DNA from: Flavobacteriales bacterium | GTDB lineage: Bacteria > Bacteroidota > Bacteroidia > Flavobacteriales_D > Sanyastnellaceae | Direction of reading: 5' to 3' | NCBI GenBank assembly: GCA_016722445.1 | Contig: JADKIZ010000002.1 | Span: forward strand, 248,001-312,000 | DNA: 64,000 bases | Shown: piece by piece, positions 25,436 to 35,400 of the stretch | Layout of the letters: each line of letters opens with the position of its first letter | How positions within the stretch are numbered: the stretch's first letter is position 1 | Translations under genes and position numbers: made by a program | Notes under the pieces: generated by a model | Database searches by the model: none | Told to the model about the DNA's origin: nothing | Seen by the model: the letters and a program-made list of their open reading frames with translations, nothing else

Positions 25436-26401
25436 TTAGAAATAACGCGGTGTGATCACTTTGTCTTTAGAGTAATCGAAATCGTAACCAAGCATGATTT
25501 CGTGAGATCCGGTATTGAAATCTTGTAGAGCAGAAAGCGAATAATCGTAGCTATATCCAATTCTCAATTGTTTGGTGATATTCGCTCCGAGCAACATGGC
25601 AATAGCGTCACCAGTGCGGTATGAAAGACCTGCCCAAATAAAATCATTGAACAAGGCATTGGCACTCAAATCCATTTCCATTGGTGCGCCACTCACTGCT
25701 TTGAGCATGATATTCGGACGAAGCTTCACGGTAGGTGCGATATCAAAAACAGACCCTGCTGTGATGAAGTAGTGGAAATCATCCATTTCGAGCGAATTCT
25801 TTACTTCACCGCTTCCATTGGAAACATCGAGTCTATTCTTAAGCATTCTCGGAATCGAAAACCCTGCATACCATTTTGGAGCGGTGTAGAACGCACCGAA
25901 ACCAAAATTGGGCGCTGTTTTTTTACCTGTGCTCATTGCAAACTGGTTATCTGCTGTCAAATTCAGGTTCGAGAGGTTTTCACTCAAACTCACCATTCCA
26001 AGCTGCAAACCGAAACTCAATGTGTTATTATCCATTTGAATCCGATAAGCTCCATTCAGATTGACACCAGTGCGATTGCTCACACCAATCTTGTCATTCA
26101 TGACGGTTATACCAGCTCCTATTTTCTGCTGCATAAAAGGCGCATGAACAGAAGCGGTAATGGTTGATGGTGCTCCATCAAGACCAACCCATTGTTCGCG
26201 GTAGAATGCAGTAGTGCTCAAGCACTCTCTTGAACCGGCATAGGCAGGATTAATTACAAGTTCATTGAACATGTACTGCGTGAACATCGGATCGAATTGC
26301 GCTTCCATAGTTGCTGTGAGCGAAACAGCCAGCGCCAATACGATGTATTTGCGGATTGATTGATATGTTTTCATCATAGTCATCTTCTTGAATGAATACA
26401 T
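25436..26401 (-). CDS. PorP/SprF family T9SS outer-membrane protein
   Basis: 321 residues. A signal peptide within the first 35 residues ends at MEAQ; MKTYQSIRK at residue 10 is an alternative start. The family hallmark follows directly: FDPMFTQYMFNELVINPAYAGSRE, then alternating beta-strand sequence with FREQWVGLDGAP-like and IGAGITVMNDKIG segments and a terminal strand ending in PRYF. PorP/SprF proteins are outer-membrane beta barrels. In Flavobacterium johnsoniae SprF is needed to export the adhesin SprB, whose gene lies directly upstream. Here the giant gene lies 7 nt upstream and ends in the type B sorting domain that depends on such partners, so this is very probably its dedicated secretion partner. 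Confidence 0.93.
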   Translation of the reverse strand: MYSFKKMTMMKTYQSIRKYIVLALAVSLTATMEAQFDPMFTQYMFNELVINPAYAGSRECLSTTAFYREQWVGLDGAPSTITASVHAPFMQQKIGAGITVMNDKIGVSNRTGVNLNGAYRIQMDNNTLSFGLQLGMVSLSENLSNLNLTADNQFAMSTGKKTAPNFGFGAFYTAPKWYAGFSIPRMLKNRLDVSNGSGEVKNSLEMDDFHYFITAGSVFDIAPTVKLRPNIMLKAVSGAPMEMDLSANALFNDFIWAGLSYRTGDAIAMLLGANITKQLRIGYSYDYSLSALQDFNTGSHEIMLGYDFDYSKDKVITPRYF

Positions 26402-26408
26402 GTTTTAA

Positions 26409-29400
26409 TTACTTGTTTTCGTATTTGATTACGATATATCCAGAAACCACTTCTTGTTCCATATTAGGATTAAGGCTTGATGGGCCTGGATCCAATACGT
26501 AGAAGTAGGTGCCTTCGGGAACTTTAGAGCCTGCTACAACACCACCAACGGTAGTCGTACCATTCCATGATTCAGATGATGTATAACCATCTGCTTCATA
26601 AACTATATTACCCCATCTGTTGAATATCTTCAAGTTGTTCGCAGGATAAGAGTCGATATTTTCAATGATGAAGGTGTCATTCACACCATCGCCATTTGGA
26701 GAGAAGCCTGCAGGCACCGTGAGGATGTCGTCTGGCTGCGCAACAATGATGATTGTAACAGTAGCAGTAACACAAGGTTGTCCGCTTGGATCACAAGCTT
26801 CATAAGTGAAATCATCAAAACCATTGTAGTTCGGATCTGGTATGTAAGTGAATGTACCGTCTTCGTTCATGATCAATGTACCATGATCAGGACCATCAGT
26901 GACGGTGTAAATAAATCCATCGGTATCATTGTCATTGTCACTTACATCTCCATCGAATGACACATCTTCATCAGTAGTATACTGATCATTTTCTGCGTGC
27001 GGATCGAGAACTGGTAAAACATTGATCACTACAGTAACAGTCAATGTTACGCCACCCTCATCAGTAACCTGATAAGTGAACGTATCTGTACCGAAGAAAT
27101 CAGTGTCCGGGATGTATGTGAATGTACCATCAGCATTTAACACCAACACTCCATTGTCCACATCATCGAGAACAACATAAGTGAGGTTATCGCCATCAAT
27201 ATCCGAATCATTGTCACTCACATCATCGTCAAGTGTAGAATCTTCATCAATGGTATAGGTGTCATCCTGAGCAACTGGAGCGTCATTCACAGGAATTACG
27301 TTGATGGTCACAGTTACTGTATCACAGTTACCGTCATCATCACAAACTGAATAGGTGAATGAATCTGTTCCATTGAAATTAGCGTCTGGTACATATGTAA
27401 ATGTGCCATCCGCATTCAATGTGAGAGTGCCGTTGGAAACATCCGTTACAAGCGTGTAAGTAAGATTATCACCATCGAGATCCGAATCATTTGTACTTAC
27501 GTCAGCGAAGAGGACACCGTCTTCATCTACATTGTAAGTATCATCCACACCAACAGGCGTTGTATTCAACTCATCCACATTGATTGTAACAGTGGCAGTA
27601 TCACAAGCTTCAGCGTCACAAGCTTCGTAAGTAAAGGAATCAGTACCGAAGAATCCTGGGTTCGGAACATATGTAAATGTGCCGTCCGCATTCAGAACCA
27701 ATGTTCCATTTGAAGTTGTTGTCACAACGGTCACAGTAAGATTGTCACCATCCGGATCAACATCATTGTCGGTTACATCGCCGTTTAGTGATGTATCTTC
27801 AATAGTAGTATAGGTGTCATCAATAGCGTCAGGAGCATCATTGATCGGGCTGATGGTAATTGTCACCAATGCTTGATCACAAGTATTTCCATCACAAGCT
27901 TCGTACACAAAAGTGTCTGTGCCGAAGAAATCTGGATCTGGAGTATAAGTATATGTTCCATCACTGTTCAAGACAACCGTTCCATTGCTTGGAGGTGTGA
28001 TCAAGTTAAATGTGAGTGGATCATTTTCCGGATCAGAATCATTGGTGCTAACATCGCCGCTCACAGTGTCGTCTTCTTCACCAGAATTTACGTCATCCAC
28101 AGCCACCGGAGTTCCATTGACAGGAATAACATTGATAAATACAGTACCAAAATCGCAGAGTCCGTTATCATCACATACGGTATAGTCAAACTGGTCAGGA
28201 CCTATATATCCAGGATCAGGCGTATATGTGAAAGTACCATCTGCGTTGATTACGACAGTGCCATTTGTTGCATCTGCAAACAAAGTGAAAGTGAGTGGAT
28301 CATTTTCCGGATCGCTATCGTTCTCAGAAACATCGCCATTCAATACTTCGTCTTCGTTTACCACGTAGTTATCATCTACAGCAATTGGTGCTTCGTTGAT
28401 AGGAACTACATTGATAGTCACAGTAGCTTCATCGCACTGACTGTCAGGATCACAAGCTACATATGTAAATGAATCAGTGCCAAGGAATCCAGAGTTTGGA
28501 GTATATGTGTAAGAACCATCGGCATTGAATACAAGTGTACCGTTGAGAGGAAGATCGCCCACAGTGAAAGTGAGTACGTCACCATCTGCATCAGTATCAT
28601 TCACACCAACGAATCCATTGAGGAAATCATTTTCATTGACTTCCACCACATCATCTTCAGCGACAGGGGCATCAGCAACAGGATTCACCGTGATCACTAC
28701 AGTGGCAGTATCACAGAATGAAAGTACGTCACAAACCACATATGTGAAAGAATCTGTACCGAAGAAGTCACCATCCGGTGTGTATGTAAATGTACCGTCG
28801 CCATTCAGAACCACAGTTCCATTCGAAGCGTCAGTATCCAATGAATAGGTCAATGCATCACCATCAGGATCGCTATCATTAGCACTCACATCATCCGATA
28901 GATTTCCATCTTCGTCTACAGCGTAGGTATCGTCCTCAGCGATTGGTGCTCCGTTGTCTGGAACAACGTTGATATTAACAGTCGTTACATCTGAACACAC
29001 ATCAAAAGGATCACAAGAGATATATGTGAAGACATCAGTACCAACAAAACCAACGTTTGGAGTATAGGTAAATGTACCATCAGTGTTGATGGTAACTGAT
29101 CCATTTGCTGGGCCGTCAACAAGCGTAACGGTTACTCCATCACCATCCACTTCGATATCATTATCTGTGACGTTGCCGTTTAATACTTCATTTTCAAGAA
29201 CCGTGTAGAAATCTTCAACAGCGTCAGGAGCGTCATTCACAGGAACGACATTGATGACAACTGTTGCATCGTCACATGCATTCAGTGGATCACAAGCAGT
29301 ATAAGTGAATGAATCAGTTCCGAAGAAATCCGCATCTGGAGTATAAGTGAAAGTACCGTCCGCATTGAGAACAAGCGTACCATTCGAAACATCTGAGAGC

Positions 29401-32400
29401 AATGTCACGACGAGAACATCACCATCACCATCTGTATCGTTTGTGCTGACATCGTCAGTCAGCGTATCATCTTCTCCAACGAAATATTCATCATCGTTAG
29501 CTACTGGTGTTTCATTTACTGGTAGCACATTGATGGTTACAGTACCCGTTGTGCAGAGTGAACCCGGATCACAAGCTGTATAAGTAAACACATCTGTTCC
29601 GATAAATCCGGCATTTGGTGTATAAGTAAAGGTGCCATCAGCATTGAATACGAGAGTACCATTGGTCACATCGCCAACCAAAGCAAATGTGATTTCTTCT
29701 CCTTCTGGTTCGAAGTCATTGTCGCTGACATTACCATCGAATGAAGTGTCTTCGTTTGTATTGTATTCATCATCCACAGCCACAGCCGGATCGTCGATTG
29801 GATTCACCGTGATGGTTACCACAGCGTCATCACAGAAACCGGCAGGATCGCATGCTTCATAAGTGAAGGAATCTGTACCATTGAAGTTTGCATCAGGAAT
29901 GTATGTGAAAGTACCATCAGCATTCAGGATGAGCGTACCGTTAAGAGGTTCGATAAATACGGAATATGTCAGAACATCACCATCAACATCCGAATCGTTG
30001 GTCGCAACTGTTCCATCCAATTGAACATCTTCATCAGTCGTGAAGTCATCATCTAGTGCAACAGGAGGAGTTGACACCGTCACATTGATGGTTACAACAG
30101 CCTGATCACAAACAACACCCTCACAAACTTGATAGGTGAATGTAACTACACCGAGGAATCCGGATACAGATACATAAGTAAATGTTCCATCATTGTTGAA
30201 TGTGAGCGTACCAGTACCTACGTTGGTCACCAAAGACCAGGTGAGGTTATCATTATCAGGATTGAGATCATTGTCTCCCACATTCGCATTCAAAGTACTT
30301 CCTGTGGTCACATAATATTCGTCATCAATTGCTGTAGGCGCATCATTTACAGGATTCACCTGAACGGTCAATGTAGATAAATCGCACACGACACCTTCAC
30401 ACACCTGATATGTGATGACATCTGTTCCGAAGAAATTCGGATCTGGTGTATAGGTGTAAGTACCGTTCGCATTGATAACAATTGTACCGTTCGCTGGTTC
30501 TATGAACACAGAGTAGGTCATACCTGAAACTTCCACAAGTGTTCCTGAAACAGGAGTTTCCTCATTTGTAATGACGAAGTCGTCCAAGTCACAAACCGGA
30601 TCAGCTGTGAATGGGAACGGACTGCAAGGATTGTTTGGATCACTTCCATTGGCCACTTCCGAACCGTCGTTGAAACCATCATCATCCGTATCAGCATCAA
30701 GAGGATTGGTTTCATCACCGCTATCAGCGATACCATCATCACCCAATATTTCTTCCTGATTGGTGAGATTATCACCATCACAATCGGCATTCAGATCAGA
30801 GAGACAATCACCTACAACGATGGTTACCTGACCTTGATCGCAGTCGCCATCAGCATCACAAATTTCGTATACCAATATTGCGTCACCAATAAATCCGCTA
30901 TCTGGTGTAAAGTCAATACTATCATCTGAAGGATCGTTAGGAGTTCCATTATCGTTTACTGTGGCAATTCCGTTGGTCACACTCACAATTGTGATTGATG
31001 ATGAAGAAGGACCGTCAGTTCCGAAATCGTCATTAGCCAGAACATCTAACAATATGTCTGTATTAATTGGAGTCACAAAGTTGTCGTTGGAGGCAACTGG
31101 ACTTCCGCAATCTGCAGAAGGAACTGCATTCGGATCAGGATCGCAAGGATTCAAAGGATCACTGCCACCGGCGATTTCATCATCGTTGGTCATTCCATCA
31201 TTATCACAATCACCTGTTCCCAATGAGAGGCAGTCACCAACAACAATGGTAACAATTGCTTGATCGCAATCGCCATCAGCATCACATATTTCATACGTCA
31301 GTTCGGCATTTCCAATGAATCCAGAATCAGGCGTAAAGTCGATCGTATCATCCGTTGGGTCATTAGGCGTGCCATTGTCATTGACTGCCGCTGTACCATT
31401 TACAACAGCAATGATTACAATGGATCCGGAGTTTGCACCATCAACGCCAAATGAGTCATTATCTAATACATCAAGAGAAATAGATTGATCAATTGGTGTT
31501 GTAAAGCTATCATCGTTCGCGAATGGAGTACCACAGTTCGCTGAAGGGATAGCATTCGGATCAGGGTCACAAGGATTTAATGGATCACTACCACCTGTAA
31601 CTTCACTACCATCGTCAAAACCGTCGTCATCAGAATCAGGATCAGCAGGATCTGTACCAGCAAGTAATTCATCACCTGCATTCAGACCATCCGAATCACA
31701 ATCCGTAGTAGCTACTGCACCAGCATTTGGATCGCAAGGATCAGAAGGATCGGTTCCATTTGTAACCTCGTCGCCGTTTGTAATACCATCGCCATCGCAA
31801 TCTAGCGATGCGAAATCAAGACAGTCTCCAACAAAAACTGTAACAATAGCCTGATCGCAATCTAGTTCAGCGTCACAAATTTCATAAGTGAAATCAGCAG
31901 TTCCAGAAAAACCACTATCCGGTGTGAAATCAATGGTGTCATCAGAAGGATCGTTTGGAGTTCCTCCATCATTCACAGTGGCTGTACCATTGTTACTTGA
32001 AATTACAGTGATCGCTTGTGAAGCAGCACCATCAACACCAAAACTATCATTACCCAATACCGAAACGTTGACAGGAGTATCGAGAGAAGTCAAAATAGAG
32101 TCATCATTTGCGTCTGCAGTACCACAATTTTCTGAAGGCACAGCATTAGGATCAGGATCGCAAGGGTTCAATGGATCACTGATGGCGGTTACTTCATCAC
32201 CATCATTGAAACCATCACCATCCGTATCCGGATTGAGTGGATCGGTTCCAGCGATGTCTTCATCGTCGTTCACCAAACCATCATTATCACAATCGTTTGT
32301 ACCCAGCGCAAATGGATCTGGATTACATGAGTCGAGCGGATCAAATCCGAGTGTTACTTCAGCACCATCGTTGTATCCATCACCATCGGTATCAGGATTA

Positions 32401-35400
32401 GCAGGATCAGTACCGATTAATATTTCATCGGCAGCAGTCAATCCATCCAAATCACAATCGTTGAAAGAAAGAGCGCCAGCATCTGGATCACATGAATCAT
32501 TTGGATCAGAGCCACCGGCAATTTCATCGCCATCATTTAATCCATCACCATCTGAATCAGGATTCAGTGGATCAGTTCCGTAAAGCAATTCATCGTCATT
32601 GGTGAGACCATCAGCATCACAATCGCTTGTTCCGATTGCAAATGGATCAGGATCACATGCATTCAATGGATCTGTTCCATCGAGAACTTCGGTACCATCA
32701 TCATATCCATCGCCATCTGTATCTGGATTGGCAGGATCAGTTCCGAACAAATCTTCAGTTGCTGAATCCAAACCATCACTATCACAATCATTCGAAGCAA
32801 GTGCACCGGCATCCGGGTCGCAAGAGTTCAGAGGATCTGAACCACCTGCTACTTCATCACCATCATTGAAACCATCACCATCCGTATCAGGATTGAGTGG
32901 ATCGGTACCAGCGATGTCTTCATCGTCATTCACCAAACCATCATTATCGCAATCATTTGTTCCAAGTGCAAACGGATCAGGATTACATGAATCGAGCGGA
33001 TCAAATCCGAGCGTTACTTCAGCACCATCATTGTATCCATCACCATCGGTATCAGGATTAGCAGGATCAGTACCGATCAATATTTCATCGGCAGCAGTCA
33101 ATCCATCCAAATCACAATCGTTGAAAGAAAGAGCGCCAGCATCTGGATCACATGAATCATTTGGATCAGAGCCACCGGCAATTTCATCGCCATCATTTAA
33201 TCCATCACCATCTGAATCAGGATTCAGTGGATCAGTTCCGTAAAGCAATTCATCGTCATTGGTGAGGCCATCGGCATCACAATCGTTGGAACCGAATGCG
33301 AATGGATCAGGGTCGCAAGCATTTAGTGGATCAGTACCACCAAGAACTTCCGTTCCATCATCAATACCATCGCCATCTGTATCTGGATTGCCAGGATCAG
33401 TACCTAACAAATCTTCAGTAGCGGTATCTAAACCATCGCTATCACAGTCGTTGGAAGCAATTGCACCAGCATTTGGATCACATGAGTCGAGTGGATCGAA
33501 ACCATTATTCACTTCATCGCCATCATTGAATCCATCGCCATCGGTGTCCGGATTGAGTGGATCGGTTCCTGCGATATCTTCATCATCATTCACCAAACCA
33601 TCATTATCACAATCGTTTGTACCCAGCGCAAATGGATCAGGATTACATGAGTCGAGTGGATCAAATCCGAGGTCAACTTCTGAGCCATCATTGTAACCAT
33701 CACCATCGGTATCAGGATTTGAAGGGTCAGTGCCGATCAAGAATTCATCTTCAGCAGTCAAACCATCCAAATCACAATCATTGGTGGCAAGCGCTGCAGC
33801 ATTTGGATCACAAGAATCATTAGGATCAGAGCCATCAGCAACCTCGTCACCATCACTGAAACCATCACCATCAGTATCTGGATTTAATGGATCTGTACCA
33901 TTTACGGTTTCATCGTCGTTTGAAAGACCATCAGCATCACAATCATTTGAACCGATAGCAAGTGGATCGGGATCACAAGCATCTAAAGGATCAGAACCAC
34001 CGAGCACTTCAGTGCCATCATCAATACCATCGCCATCCGTATCTGGATTAGCTGGATCTGTTCCGAAAAGCGTTTCCATGGTTGAGTCCAGGCCATCGCT
34101 ATCACAATCGTTTGAAGCGAGAGCACCAGCATTCGGATCACAAGAGTTGAGCGGATCAGAACCACCAGACACTTCATCGCCATCGTTTACGCCATCGCCA
34201 TCTGTATCGGCATTAAGCGGATCGGTACCGACGATGTCTTCATCATCATTGATCAAACCATCATTATCACAATCATTTGTACCAAGAGCAAACGGATCAG
34301 GATTACATGAATCAAGTGGATCAAATCCGAGGTTTACTTCTGTACCATCATTGTATCCATCACCATCGGTGTCAGGATTTGTTGGATCGGTTCCAATTAG
34401 AATTTCATCAGCGGCTGTTAATCCATCAAAATCACAATCATTTGTAGCCAATGCTCCTGCATCTGGATCACATGAATCATTCGGATCAGAACCACCAGCG
34501 ACCTCATCGCCATCATTCAAACCATCACCATCAGTATCAGGATTAAGGGGGTCAGTACCGTTCGTTGTTTCGTCATCATTAGAGAGCCCGTCCGCATCAC
34601 AATCGTTAGTACCGATAGCGAGTGGATCAGGATCACAGGCATTCAATGGATCAGATCCTCCAAGAACTTCAGAACCATCGTCAAAACCATCGCCATCCGA
34701 ATCTGGGTTGGCTGGATCTGTTCCGAATAAAGTTTCCATGGTTGTATCCAAACCATCGCTGTCACAATCGTCTGTAGCGATTGCACCGGCATTCGGATCA
34801 CAAGAATCATTCGGATCACTTCCTCCGACTACCTCATCACCATCATTGATTCCATCGCCATCTGTATCAGGATTTGTGTTGTCGGTACCAGCAGTAATTT
34901 CTCCCGCATTATCAAGTCCATCGTTATCACAATCGTTCGATGCAAGAGCATTGATATTTGGATCACAAGGATCAAAAGGATCAGTGCCAGCAGTAATTTC
35001 ATCATCATCAATTATTCCGTCACCATCAGTATCAGCACCTGGTGCTTGACGCCAGTCACGGTCAGCACCTGGATTGATTGCATCTGGGAATGATGTTGGA
35101 GTTTGTCCATTTGTAGGATTCGAAGCAATGTCATTGGTATCGAATGCATCATCGAGTCCATCGTCATCAGCATCCGTTCCAGCAGCGGTCGTTTCCGCTG
35201 ATCCATTGCCATCAGTATCCCAACCTTCGATGACATCGTTTATGCCATCTCCATCAGTATCTGTGTCAGTGTAATCAGGATTTCCGAGACCGTTTGTATT
35301 CACTGGAGCAATTGATGTTCCAGCAGCAGCGCTATCATAAGCATCGTCTAAACCATTGTTGTTTGAATCAACACCAGAAGGGGCAACATAACCACTTGTT

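Noticed and set aside
27873..28472. 199-codon plus-strand frame
   Set aside because: Antisense of cadherin-like repeats; isoleucine and serine-rich repeat text only reflects the opposite strand.
32256..34895. Regularly spaced repeats suggesting a CRISPR array
   Set aside because: Repeats are 165 nt, contiguous, in frame and code for calcium-binding TSP3 units; there are no unique spacers and no cas genes.
31888..35049. Long plus-strand open frames (231, 214, 145 and 439 codons) inside the giant gene
   Set aside because: They are the antisense reading of the TSP3 repeats: Ser/Pro-rich repetitive translations that recur with the 660-nt period. No signal or family similarity.
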